Positions 18,617 through 28,143 of a stretch of DNA of 64,000 bases are shown here, piece after piece. Source of the DNA: Ignavibacteriales bacterium (GTDB taxonomy: Bacteria > Bacteroidota > Ignavibacteria > Ignavibacteriales > Ignavibacteriaceae); the NCBI GenBank assembly GCA_015709675.1, contig CP054182.1, positions 2,769,448-2,833,447 on the forward strand. Reading direction: 5' to 3'. Position 1 is the stretch's first letter. Every line of letters starts with the position of its first letter. The notes under the pieces were generated by a model, which saw nothing but the letters and a program-made list of their open reading frames with translations, was not told the DNA's origin and searched no databases. The position numbers and the translations under genes are program-made.

Positions 18617-21404
18617 CGAACTTTACATTCCTTCTGGTTAAATATCTTGCCGGATTAAACGGATACGGATTAAGAGGCGCCTGAAGATCAGGATATAACG
18701 GATCATTCCAGCTGTTTGGAGTAGGATCACCAAATTCATAAGCCCGGCCTGTGACCGGATTTATAATAGCACTATTCTTATGATCAAACAGATTGCTCAC
18801 TTCCATGAACAGGATGAATCTCATACCTCCAACTTTAATATTCTTCTCGAGATTCAGATCAACCCAGAACCAGTCATCCCCAATCTGATTATATCTGGCG
18901 TTTCTAATAAATTCATATTCAGGACGTCCGTCTTGCGCATAACTGCCTGAGAAAACAGCGGGAGTATATCTCTTGCCTGACTGATAGAACATTCTTAACA
19001 GCAGGGTGATATCATCAAGATAACCATTGCCGAAACCAAACAGCGCTTTGTCCTTCTCAATATAAAAACTGGTATTCAGACTGCCTGTAAAAGGTCTGTC
19101 CCATCCGACATATTCTTCTTTAATTGATTCTTCAAGAAGTCCGCTGAGAACAAGTACACCGTCATCAGCAGATGATGCTTTTCCTGTTACGATCGAATAA
19201 GAGAAATTTGCTGCTCCTGTAAACCACTTACCTATTCTCTTTTTATACTCAAGTTCAAGACCGCGCGAACGAGCGTAATCCTGATTGACATAGGTAATAA
19301 ATCTCTGAGTAGCAAAACGCGCTGAGGAGATAAGAGACGTGCGTGTATTTACGTAATCAAAGATATCCTTATAATACGCTGTAGCAGTCAGAACGTCATC
19401 ATCAGTAATCTGAGTTTTAAGTCCAAGTTCATATGCCACAGTTGTTTCAGGTTTTAAATTCGGATTTCCGAATCTCTGAAATGATGATTTAGCACTGTAA
19501 GGACTAAGTTTTGCATAGACGAACTGTGGTCTGGGCCATTTACTGAAATGTCCGTAAGAAAAGAACAGAGTTTGAAATTCGGAAATCGGATGAGATATTC
19601 CAAGCCGGGGACTTAGTCTTCCTTTGTAGTGACGATTTCCAAAAAGGTTAAAACTTTCCTCCTTATACTTTTTCCTGATTTCATCGGGAATAGTAATTAC
19701 ATCCGGATTATCAACCGCATCATCAACAAATTTTCCCGGGAACCAGAAATCATATCGCAGCCCAAAATTCAGTATCATACCGCCAAAGTTGATATTATCC
19801 TGGGCATACATACTTCCGATGGTCGGATATACTTTATAGATATCATTATTGAGACCGAGTTCACCTACCCAGGGACGAAAGATATCTACAACCTGCATTT
19901 CCTGGAACTGAATATTAAACCCGGCCTTAAATTTGTTTTTCTCATCAAAGAAAGAGGTTATATCTCCCTTAACTGAGAATTCTTCAACATGGTGATCACG
20001 CCAGGTTGAGGGATTACCCACATCCCAGAAACCATCTCCCGGAATTATACCGACGGTATCTCTGCCGATATTATAATACTCTACAGGGAAACTTGGGATA
20101 TCCTTAGGTTCAAGATATTCACTCCAGTGTTTGCCGTTGGCATCTGCACGGAGGTGAGTAAAAAAATGTCCCAGTTTTAACTCATAAAAAGTACGGCTGT
20201 TAAGCGTGTGCGTAAGAGTTAGCGTATTATACTTATTATTATGAGTAAAGGTATTGGCATCTTCAAGGATATTCTGGAATTCATACTGATATCCCGGTGA
20301 TGGTTCAACATATTCCAGATTTGACTGCAATGACTGCGAGTTCTGATTAATGCTGACCGACTGGTTAAATGAATATCCGATTTTGAAAGTTGGTGAATAC
20401 TTATAAGTCAGTTTTCCCAGCGCGAACCAACTGTTTTCAGCTCTGAACGCGAACTTATCGCCATTAAATATTGAGGAATAAATTATTCTTGACTTTGGTT
20501 TATAATACCCCTGAGTTATACCGTCAGAAAGCCCTGCATATCCGTTTACGAAAAATGACAATTCACCCGGCACTTTAAGTCCGATTGCAGGCAGAATAAA
20601 GTTCGTAAATGGTTCAGGTCCGCTCAGGTTAGCTTCGATAATATCAATATTAAAAACGTGCGGAGAGGTTTTATCACCAAAATTATCTTTCTTATAGGTA
20701 ACAGATCCGGCATATTTTGTTACACTCCCCTCTCTTGTCCGGACGTTAACAATTCCGGAAGTTGCCTGACCAAATTCAGCATTAAATCCACCAGTGATGA
20801 CTTCAACTTCTTCAATAGAATTAGCGCTCAATTGAAGTCCGAAGCCAGTACCAGCAAGAGGATCCTGAACTGACACTCCGTCAAGCATAAATGCATTTTC
20901 ATACGAACGCCCTCCGCGGATATGAATGGAATTATCCGATTTCACAACTCCGGCCTGCTGTACAACAATATCATTTACGTTTTCCACAATTGAAAGTTCT
21001 ATATCTTCACGGGATATAGATTTCTTGCTTTGTGTTTCTTCAATATTAATAAGCGGCTTTTCACCAACAACAACAATATCCTGATCAAGCGTTAAAACTG
21101 TTTCCTCAAGTAAAACTTCCAGAACAGTAGGTTTTCCTTCTGTAACTTTTACGCCGGTATACTGAGTAGTTTTGTAACCAATAAGAGAGACTTCAATGGT
21201 ATAGGTACCGGGAGTAACATTTTCTATCTTGAAGTTACCATTAAAATCGGTGGCTGCTCCGTAATAAGTTCCTTTAGCGATAATGTTTACGCCAGGTAAA
21301 GCATCCTTCGTTTTGGCATCCGTGATTTTTCCCTGTATTGAACCTTTTTCAGCAGGGAAAAGAATAATTGAAAAAAGTAATAGGAAAGGTAATATTCTTG
21401 TCAT
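18597..21404 (-). CDS. TonB-dependent receptor with carboxypeptidase-regulatory-like N-domain
   Basis: 935 aa. A signal peptide (1-18) is followed by a CarboxypepD_reg-like domain (about 21-105: GSIQGKITDAKTKDALPGVN, then GTYTIEVSLIGYK), a plug (about 120-225, with IHIRGGRSYENAFMLDGVSV) and a 22-stranded-type barrel to the end (ending FGVTVRF). This is the SusC-like architecture of Bacteroidota; no SusD partner is adjacent. The substrate is unknown. It overlaps its upstream lipoprotein gene by 4 bp, so that lipoprotein could act as its surface lid or docking partner. Confidence 0.9.
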   Translation of the reverse strand: MTRILPFLLLFSIILFPAEKGSIQGKITDAKTKDALPGVNIIAKGTYYGAATDFNGNFKIENVTPGTYTIEVSLIGYKTTQYTGVKVTEGKPTVLEVLLEETVLTLDQDIVVVGEKPLINIEETQSKKSISREDIELSIVENVNDIVVQQAGVVKSDNSIHIRGGRSYENAFMLDGVSVQDPLAGTGFGLQLSANSIEEVEVITGGFNAEFGQATSGIVNVRTREGSVTKYAGSVTYKKDNFGDKTSPHVFNIDIIEANLSGPEPFTNFILPAIGLKVPGELSFFVNGYAGLSDGITQGYYKPKSRIIYSSIFNGDKFAFRAENSWFALGKLTYKYSPTFKIGYSFNQSVSINQNSQSLQSNLEYVEPSPGYQYEFQNILEDANTFTHNNKYNTLTLTHTLNSRTFYELKLGHFFTHLRADANGKHWSEYLEPKDIPSFPVEYYNIGRDTVGIIPGDGFWDVGNPSTWRDHHVEEFSVKGDITSFFDEKNKFKAGFNIQFQEMQVVDIFRPWVGELGLNNDIYKVYPTIGSMYAQDNINFGGMILNFGLRYDFWFPGKFVDDAVDNPDVITIPDEIRKKYKEESFNLFGNRHYKGRLSPRLGISHPISEFQTLFFSYGHFSKWPRPQFVYAKLSPYSAKSSFQRFGNPNLKPETTVAYELGLKTQITDDDVLTATAYYKDIFDYVNTRTSLISSARFATQRFITYVNQDYARSRGLELEYKKRIGKWFTGAANFSYSIVTGKASSADDGVLVLSGLLEESIKEEYVGWDRPFTGSLNTSFYIEKDKALFGFGNGYLDDITLLLRMFYQSGKRYTPAVFSGSYAQDGRPEYEFIRNARYNQIGDDWFWVDLNLEKNIKVGGMRFILFMEVSNLFDHKNSAIINPVTGRAYEFGDPTPNSWNDPLYPDLQAPLNPYPFNPARYLTRRNVKFGVTVRF

Positions 21405-22963
21405 GGAGTCAGACCAAATTTTTCGAATAATACTTTTGAAATAAATTGTTCAGCAGTTCCGGCGGTACCGTTACACTTACTTAAAGGAAGTCCGATAAAA
21501 TAAAGACGGTCAGCAGTATCTGTAAAACCGATATCTCCCGGAAGAATTCCTGATGCAAATTTATAGAATGGTCTGGCAAATTCCGTTGAAGGATAAAAAC
21601 TCCTTACACGTGGAATACTGCCCACAGTTGTCAGCACCGGAAAATCTGAGAAACGTGTTGAATCGGGATTCAACTGTGAATTCGGGAAGAGGAAATTAAT
21701 AAAATTGGTCGTGCTGTCAATAGGAAGGAATCCCTGTAGAATGCTCACATCAAATGTGGACGGGAACGACATGGAAAACAGAATCTTTCCGCCGGCATCA
21801 TTGAATTTCTTGACGGCACCAGCAGCTAAATCAAGAGAAGGATTTGTATCTGAATACCATAAAACATATTTGAATAGTTTCAGAGTAAGCGGAAAAGTCA
21901 CGCTTGAAAACGGTACTTTAGAGCGGTTATAATCCCAGGTATCAAATTTTCCTGAGAGCTGACTTCCATTAATAGTATGAAGCGTTCTTGAATAAAAATC
22001 AGCAGCATCATCTATTATTGTATAATCATCAAACAGAAGAAACTGTCCTTTGGGTTTCTTAACATACCAGTTTATGCCTGCGTCAGGAATACTTAAATAC
22101 CGGCTTGTTGCACCAGATATATCCCTTGCCCTTACAAAAAGTCTGTTAACAGCATCGAGCTGCATTCCGGGTAAGGTTACCGGATGAATGGTTGTCTCGA
22201 GTCCATTAAGCAGTATCTCAGCGGATACGGTATTGAAAGCAAAATTCTGAACCCGGAGAGTAATCAATCTGATATTACCGGGGATGGAAACTATATTTCC
22301 GGACGCAGTACTGTCATTTAGAACAAGTTCAATTGCAGATATCGTCTGATCACCGTCAATATCACTTGCATTCCAGCCAAAGGTCATTACCGGATAGGAA
22401 GAATCCGGGAGCACTGTAAGTGTATTAAGCGATATGACCGGTGCAGAATTTTTAATCGGAAACGGCAATGAAACAGGATTTGGATCCATTGCCCCTATAT
22501 CCACGAAAACTTCACCGGCATCATATACGCCATTTCCGTTTGCATCTTCGAACGGTTCCGGACCGAGATTAATTCCGTTCCTTACAACTGAAGCATCGAA
22601 AACCCCGTTACCGGCATCATCCACTGCTGCAACTCTGAATGTATATATAGTATCCGCGGCACCAATCTGCAGGGAAAAAGTACTGTCTTTTCTTGTTGTA
22701 AACGACCAGTTTGTATTATCCCACGTGAAATAAAATCCTACAACCAGACCATCGGAATCATCCCCCCACCAGTTTACTTTCAGGCGGCTTGCCTGCTGGC
22801 TGATAACCGAATCCGGTGAAAGGAACAGACCGGTTTTAGGTGGTTTATTTACATAAGGCACCTCCGTAACATCTTCGGTGCATCCTCCCGCAAGTAATAG
22901 GAAGATGAATGAAAGATAGAGGTATCTTCTTCTGATAAAATTTATTAAAACCGGTCTGTTCAT
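21401..22963 (-). CDS. surface lipoprotein with Ig-like domains and calcium-loop motif
   Basis: 520 aa with lipobox LAGGC (Cys28). Residues 40-130 and 170-300 look like FN3/Ig-like sheets (WWGDDSDGLVVGFYFTWD). A canonical calcium loop DANGNGVYDAGE stands at 140-151. The C-terminal part (about 310-520) has alternating strands and helices around FLLFDDYTIIDDAADFY and KKFNDAGGKILFSMSFPS, resembling a Rossmann-like or glutamine-amidotransferase-like fold without an obvious active site. Located directly before the TonB receptor (4-bp overlap). The function is unknown; a ligand-binding partner of the receptor is an inference from position. Confidence 0.75.
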   Translation of the reverse strand: MNRPVLINFIRRRYLYLSFIFLLLAGGCTEDVTEVPYVNKPPKTGLFLSPDSVISQQASRLKVNWWGDDSDGLVVGFYFTWDNTNWSFTTRKDSTFSLQIGAADTIYTFRVAAVDDAGNGVFDASVVRNGINLGPEPFEDANGNGVYDAGEVFVDIGAMDPNPVSLPFPIKNSAPVISLNTLTVLPDSSYPVMTFGWNASDIDGDQTISAIELVLNDSTASGNIVSIPGNIRLITLRVQNFAFNTVSAEILLNGLETTIHPVTLPGMQLDAVNRLFVRARDISGATSRYLSIPDAGINWYVKKPKGQFLLFDDYTIIDDAADFYSRTLHTINGSQLSGKFDTWDYNRSKVPFSSVTFPLTLKLFKYVLWYSDTNPSLDLAAGAVKKFNDAGGKILFSMSFPSTFDVSILQGFLPIDSTTNFINFLFPNSQLNPDSTRFSDFPVLTTVGSIPRVRSFYPSTEFARPFYKFASGILPGDIGFTDTADRLYFIGLPLSKCNGTAGTAEQFISKVLFEKFGLTP

Positions 22964-22974
22964 CTTTAATTTTT

Positions 22975-25107
22975 TTATTTAATGAGAATCATTTTCTTTG
23001 TGCTGACAAAATTATCAACAGTCATCTGATACATATATAAACCTGAAGCAAGTTTGGATGCATCGAAAATAACTTTATAATCACCCGGAGTCTGTTCAAA
23101 ATCAACAAGTGTTTTAACCAGCTGACCCAGAGCGTTATAAATGTTGATTTTTACATGTCCGGCTGATTTAAGACTATAAGATATCGTTGTTGCCGGATTA
23201 AAAGGATTCGGATAATTCTGATGCAGTGTATAGTCAGAAACCGCGTAACTCTCATTAACACTTGTAACTACTCCGTTAAAGTCATCATCTTTACGGGGGG
23301 TGAGTTTATAGTTGCTGAATGAAAAATAGAGAATACCCGAAAGATCAGATATTGTTGTGCCCTGGATGATTCTTTCAAGGTTTGGATTCGATGTAAACGT
23401 TGAATCCCACAGATTGTGATATTTATGATTACCATCCTGCAGTTCAACGCGGGTATTGATACCTGAGGTATCTGCAACAAATATTTCACCAAAGTTATTT
23501 GTAGTACCTGAATTACCGTCAGCATTATCATCGGTTACGGTAACATTTTTATACTTTACAAGTACACCTTCATATTGTTCTGCATTAACCGTTCCGCTCG
23601 GCTGTGTTCCGATGGTTCTGGTAGTAACTTCAACAGCCAAAGGCAAAGGATTATTAGAACTGTTAACAATAATCTGAGTAATTGTATCTATACGGGTATA
23701 ACTGAAATCCTCGATTACCGTACCCGATACAGTTACATTGTCCCCTCTTCTGAGATTAAGAGCCGAAGCTCCGTTAATCTGAATACCTGACCAAGGTCCG
23801 GTACCGTCCTGAATATGAACTCTCAGTGCAGTTGATCCAAATCCCGGAATATCAGAAGTATCAGATGTTACAACACCTGAGACTGTTACTTTGTAAGCAG
23901 TATACCCGCCAAAATTTCCTCCGAAAGGACTATACTGAATGTCCCGGATAGTAACCGGACGGTTAAGTACAAGATAGAAGTATTTACTTCTCACAGTATC
24001 AGTCGGGTTTACGGCTATTCTGCCATCATTATCAGTAGCAACTACATAATAACTGATAAGTGAAGAGTCTGCATTCACTCCCGGAATCGTACCCTGAAAT
24101 ACATTGGAGTCAGCAGGGGTTCTGGTCATGTTTATTACAAAATTCTGATTTGCACCAGTGCTGTAGTGAAGTTTTGCTGAAGTTACAAAACCATCAAGGT
24201 CAATAACTCTGGATGTGATTACAACTGGCTGATTTGGTCCGACAGTCGGAGCGTCACGTCTGATATTTGTAACATTCGGTGGTGTAGCAGAAATCATGAT
24301 ATCACCCGGATAAATCGGAGTGATATAGTAACCATCAGCACGGGTCTGAATCACGCCTCTGATGTATTCGATTGCAGAACCATCATTTGGAGCCTGATAA
24401 GTTGTCAGACCAGTAAGGCGATGAGCTCTTGTGGTGAAATACCCTGACTGGTCATACATGGTCATATAGTTACCCTGACCATCATTTATTCTGAAAGTAC
24501 CGTTGGATGTATTTCTGTCGCTGCTTATAACATTACGAATGACAACATACATACCTTCGTACTGCTCTGCAGTAAGTTTTATCTGACCGTTTTCCATGAA
24601 GTCCGTAATCTGCAGTTCAAGCGGAGCCGGTCTCTGCGGAAGCTGATTGATAACATTAACAGGGACAGCTGGATTTACCAAAATATCAAACTGTGTAGTC
24701 GTGCTGAATTCATTAACAACACCGGTAAATTCTACAACCTGGGCGGTATCTACCAGATCAAAAAATGTATTGTGGTTAGCAAGACTGGTATCATGCTGGA
24801 GAAGCGCTATTCCGCCAAAAACATTTCTGTTTTCATCCATAAGATAGGTGTGCCATCTGGCGCCAGCAGCAATTACTCTTCTTCTGTCAGTTGCGGGGTC
24901 TACCACAGGACGAACCATGATAACTCCTCTGACTCTTACTGTATCTCCCTGCAGAACTGACGGCGGGTCAGAGACACCAAAAAGTGAATCAGGGACTCTC
25001 TGTATATCCTGCAAAGTTACGAGCGGATACGTCTGTGAGTATAACTCACTCGCTCCTATAATTAAAATGAAAAATAAAGCTAAAAAAGATCTCATTTGAG
25101 CATCCAT
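22975..25107 (-). CDS. T9SS-secreted protein with duplicated OB-fold units
   Basis: 710 aa with a signal peptide ending near ELYSQ (Met5 is an alternative start). Two OB-fold pairs are visible, about 30-275 and 385-610; each contains the motif AEQYEG (180-185 and 509-514) before a strand such as MYVVIRNV. An Ig-like domain lies between them (about 276-382). NYPNPFNP at 631-638 begins the sorting domain, ending KKMILIK. These OB units resemble those found N-terminal to extracellular nucleases, but no nuclease domain is present here. It starts on the last base of the upstream gene (TAATG). Confidence 0.82.
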   Translation of the reverse strand: MDAQMRSFLALFFILIIGASELYSQTYPLVTLQDIQRVPDSLFGVSDPPSVLQGDTVRVRGVIMVRPVVDPATDRRRVIAAGARWHTYLMDENRNVFGGIALLQHDTSLANHNTFFDLVDTAQVVEFTGVVNEFSTTTQFDILVNPAVPVNVINQLPQRPAPLELQITDFMENGQIKLTAEQYEGMYVVIRNVISSDRNTSNGTFRINDGQGNYMTMYDQSGYFTTRAHRLTGLTTYQAPNDGSAIEYIRGVIQTRADGYYITPIYPGDIMISATPPNVTNIRRDAPTVGPNQPVVITSRVIDLDGFVTSAKLHYSTGANQNFVINMTRTPADSNVFQGTIPGVNADSSLISYYVVATDNDGRIAVNPTDTVRSKYFYLVLNRPVTIRDIQYSPFGGNFGGYTAYKVTVSGVVTSDTSDIPGFGSTALRVHIQDGTGPWSGIQINGASALNLRRGDNVTVSGTVIEDFSYTRIDTITQIIVNSSNNPLPLAVEVTTRTIGTQPSGTVNAEQYEGVLVKYKNVTVTDDNADGNSGTTNNFGEIFVADTSGINTRVELQDGNHKYHNLWDSTFTSNPNLERIIQGTTISDLSGILYFSFSNYKLTPRKDDDFNGVVTSVNESYAVSDYTLHQNYPNPFNPATTISYSLKSAGHVKINIYNALGQLVKTLVDFEQTPGDYKVIFDASKLASGLYMYQMTVDNFVSTKKMILIK

Positions 25108-27179
25108 TATTTTATGATTAAAAACTTTCCGGATTTAATAGAACCGGTCTTTTTATTCTTTACTGTAAACAAATACAGGCCGGTTGCAATGGCCTGATCA
25201 TCGTTTGTAATTAAATCCCACGCATGTTCCCCGCCGCTAAAAACCTGATCCTGTTTGGAAGAGAAATTATTGAACCAGCGGATTTCACTTCCCCCTTCAC
25301 CCGGTTCATGATTAATGGTTTTTACAATGTCACCTGAGATTGTGTATATAGTTATTTCACAGGATTCAGGTAAATTATAAAAATAAATTTTTCTCAACCG
25401 CTCTGAACCGCCGTCCCAGTAAGCATTTCCGTAATATGGATTTGGATATACACCAATCTCAGTATTCTCATCTTCAACGTGCGGTGTACCCGGAACAATT
25501 CTGTTCAGATTTGCAAGCAGGGAGGATTCCAGACTCTCCGTATTAATTTCTTCATCACTCTTGTCAAATGCCGTAACGGTAAACAGGTACTGCCATCCGT
25601 TAAGGAGATTGTCAATTGTATATTTATACCAGTATGTAACGGTATCCCCCGGGAATGTGACCGGAGTACTAAGCCGGACAGCACTGAATCCGGTGTTAAA
25701 TCCGGTACTGTTACCTGTACTGTCAAACGCAGCAAGTAATGTAAGAGCGTTTAAATCATTCTGTGAGGATGTAAGATCAAACCCTGCACTGGATCTGTAT
25801 AAACGGTAACCTTCAAAATCTTTTTTTGCAGATATAGGATCAACAGATTCTTCGCTGTTCCTGTCCCAATAAATATCTACTTTTTGTGAAGAAGGCACAA
25901 CTTTCACGAAAGGTGAATTCGGCGGTGAAGGTAATATATACCTTGTAATCTTGCCGTCCCTGTCTGTATCTTCACCGGGATCAAGTACACCATTCCGGTT
26001 TCTGTCTTCACCATAAAATGCACGGAGTGCCCAGTCTGCATTATCATACAGATTTTTTCTCTGCTCTTCGGTATCAAAAGAAGCTGCCTGAGTTCCGAAT
26101 TTTTTTGCAGCAAGGATTGCAAATACAACGTTTATGGAATCTCCCGGAGCAATTTTTTTGAAAGGACCTGCAGAGATCATGAAAGACCTGTTTGCGGGCT
26201 GCTGGAGAGTTGAGGGATTAATACCTGAACCGTAACGGTTTGTGCCTCCGAAAAAGCCCTGCATTTTATAATACTTGTCACCATCCGTTACAGGAGCGAA
26301 AAAGTTCGGGTCTGAAGTATTTCTGAACTGCCATGAAACATAATTAACGCTGTCATATGCTCTGTCAGAGCCAAGAAACATTACTCCAAGATAACTATCC
26401 GTAAAACCAACATCACCATTAGAGTCAAATTCGTATGCTAATCTCAGTGAATCCTTAAATCCATTTCCCCCTTTATTATAAAACGCCGTTCCGCCCGGTG
26501 ACGTAACTTTAGTATTTCTGACAACTGCATCGGTCCAGAGGCCAGCATAGACGCTGTCGATATACTTGTTACTTACATTTTTTACCCAGTAATTCATGAT
26601 TACAAAAAAATCAGCAAAAGGAAAGTTCCATGAATAGGAAGAATGTGTTACTTCAATTCCTAAGGGAGAGTGATCGGTAATTATTTCTCCATTATCCAGA
26701 ACCGTTGATGTATCACTGAATACTGAAATAAAATCCTGGTGAGAAACCGCCTGAGGCGAATAAAACTTGGAAGTGATAAGAGATGAAATTTCCTTTACAA
26801 ATGTTCCCTTTTGATTGGTAAACTCAAAACCTCCACCTCTCTGAGAAACAGAAGCAGCATCAACAGCAGCTGTGGTTACAAAAGGACCGGTTCTGTTAGC
26901 ACCGAGAGAATCGGTTGAGATAAATCCTCCAAACCAGAGACCGCCGTCAAATATATGTTCAATTCCGCTGCCTAATGGATATTCACATGATGGCTGAGCA
27001 GGCCATTTTGCAAATCCATGACCGTAAGTTCCGAAATTGGTTATGGTCAACCCAATACTTCCGACATTGGTAAATTTTGTGTTGTCATCATCCAGCTGTT
27101 TCCGGAATCCCTCTCCTTGCTGTGCCAAAAGCGAAAACGAGAATATTGCTGTCAGGATTAAAGTTCTGAGAAAAATCAT
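25107..27179 (-). CDS. large T9SS-type surface protein with YPNPY sorting variant
   Basis: 690 aa. The open frame can be extended 18 codons into lipA, but the signal peptide MIFLRTLILTAIFSFSLLAQ starts at 27179, one base after the lipA stop (TGATATG), so I use that. The N-terminal 370 residues are a beta-rich domain of a type common in Ignavibacteria-like secreted proteins; I have no function for it. Two tandem calcium loops follow (392-403 DRNRNGVLDPGE and from 404 DTDRDG), then an FN3 domain (about 425-555) and a C-terminal domain opening with VYPNPY (577-582) and ending GKFLIIK. It is the first surface gene after lipA. Confidence 0.78.
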   Translation of the reverse strand: MIFLRTLILTAIFSFSLLAQQGEGFRKQLDDDNTKFTNVGSIGLTITNFGTYGHGFAKWPAQPSCEYPLGSGIEHIFDGGLWFGGFISTDSLGANRTGPFVTTAAVDAASVSQRGGGFEFTNQKGTFVKEISSLITSKFYSPQAVSHQDFISVFSDTSTVLDNGEIITDHSPLGIEVTHSSYSWNFPFADFFVIMNYWVKNVSNKYIDSVYAGLWTDAVVRNTKVTSPGGTAFYNKGGNGFKDSLRLAYEFDSNGDVGFTDSYLGVMFLGSDRAYDSVNYVSWQFRNTSDPNFFAPVTDGDKYYKMQGFFGGTNRYGSGINPSTLQQPANRSFMISAGPFKKIAPGDSINVVFAILAAKKFGTQAASFDTEEQRKNLYDNADWALRAFYGEDRNRNGVLDPGEDTDRDGKITRYILPSPPNSPFVKVVPSSQKVDIYWDRNSEESVDPISAKKDFEGYRLYRSSAGFDLTSSQNDLNALTLLAAFDSTGNSTGFNTGFSAVRLSTPVTFPGDTVTYWYKYTIDNLLNGWQYLFTVTAFDKSDEEINTESLESSLLANLNRIVPGTPHVEDENTEIGVYPNPYYGNAYWDGGSERLRKIYFYNLPESCEITIYTISGDIVKTINHEPGEGGSEIRWFNNFSSKQDQVFSGGEHAWDLITNDDQAIATGLYLFTVKNKKTGSIKSGKFLIIK

Positions 27180-27180
27180 A

Positions 27181-28107
27181 TCAGTTTGTTTTGGATGATT
27201 CAATAAATATCTGTCTTGCCTGTTTATCTGCATGGTAAGAACTTCTTACCAAAGGAGCTGATTCAACAATTTTAAATCCCATTTTCAGTCCCTCTTCTTT
27301 ATAAAAAAGAAATTCTTCCGGAGAAACAAAGCGATCAACAGGCAAATGTTGTTTGGAAGGCTGCATATACTGTCCTATCGTGAGTATATCACAGCCGTGG
27401 TTAAGGAGATCATTCATGAGCTCAAGCACTTCATCAGGCTTTTCTCCGATTCCCACCATAATACCGCTTTTGGTCTTCAAACCTTTTTCCTTGAACCATC
27501 GGATAAGTTCAAGACTTCTTTCATATTTTGCCTGAGGCCTGACTGCATGATAAAGCCGCTTTACAGTTTCAAGATTATGATTAAGTATATCAGGCGGATC
27601 ATTCAGAATTATCTCAAACGCGGTCTCTTCACCTTTGAAGTCGGGTATCAGAATCTCAATAGTACATTCCGGAAGTTTCTGTCTGATTCTTCTTGTTGTC
27701 TCAGCAAAAATTTCCGAGCCGCCATTTTTTAACTCATCACGGTTAACCGAGGTGATTACAACATGCTTTAACTGCAGTTTCTCAACTGCCGAAGCAACTC
27801 TTAAGGGTTCAAACAAATCAAGTTCATTTGGCATCCCGACTTTTACATTACAAAATCCGCAGCTTCTTGTGCAGGTATCTCCCAGAATCATGAAGGTTGC
27901 AGTTCTGTGGTTCCAGCATTCTGCAATATTTGGGCATCTTGCTTCCTCGCAGACGGTATTCAGCTTATGCGAATGCATTAACTCCTTAAGGTCTGCGTAG
28001 TTTTTTCCTGATGGCAGTTTCACCTTCAGCCATTCCGGGCGTTGTAGTTTTACTTCTCTGCTTTTCTCTGCAGTTTCTTTAAATGTGCGCTGATGCCTGT
28101 TAATCAT
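27181..28107 (-). CDS. lipA: lipoyl synthase
   Basis: 308-aa radical SAM enzyme that inserts two sulfurs into octanoyl-lysine to form the lipoyl group. The auxiliary cluster ligands are Cys53/58/64 (CEEARCPNIAEC) and the SAM cluster ligands are Cys79/83/86 (CTRSCGFC). The C-terminal RSSY (288-291) that contributes a serine ligand is present. It lies 36 bp after the E2 gene in the lipoate-enzyme operon, and the next gene downstream starts one base after its stop. Confidence 0.97.
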   Translation of the reverse strand: MINRHQRTFKETAEKSREVKLQRPEWLKVKLPSGKNYADLKELMHSHKLNTVCEEARCPNIAECWNHRTATFMILGDTCTRSCGFCNVKVGMPNELDLFEPLRVASAVEKLQLKHVVITSVNRDELKNGGSEIFAETTRRIRQKLPECTIEILIPDFKGEETAFEIILNDPPDILNHNLETVKRLYHAVRPQAKYERSLELIRWFKEKGLKTKSGIMVGIGEKPDEVLELMNDLLNHGCDILTIGQYMQPSKQHLPVDRFVSPEEFLFYKEEGLKMGFKIVESAPLVRSSYHADKQARQIFIESSKTN

Positions 28108-28143
28108 TATCTTTTCTTAATGCAAAATATCCAAAATACTGTT

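Noticed and set aside
19629-19976. 115-codon plus-strand frame inside the TonB receptor gene
   Set aside because: Antisense to well-conserved barrel sequence; no start signal or domain.
27180-27233. Longer start for the 690-aa surface protein inside lipA
   Set aside because: The extension places charged residues before a normal signal peptide that begins at 27179.
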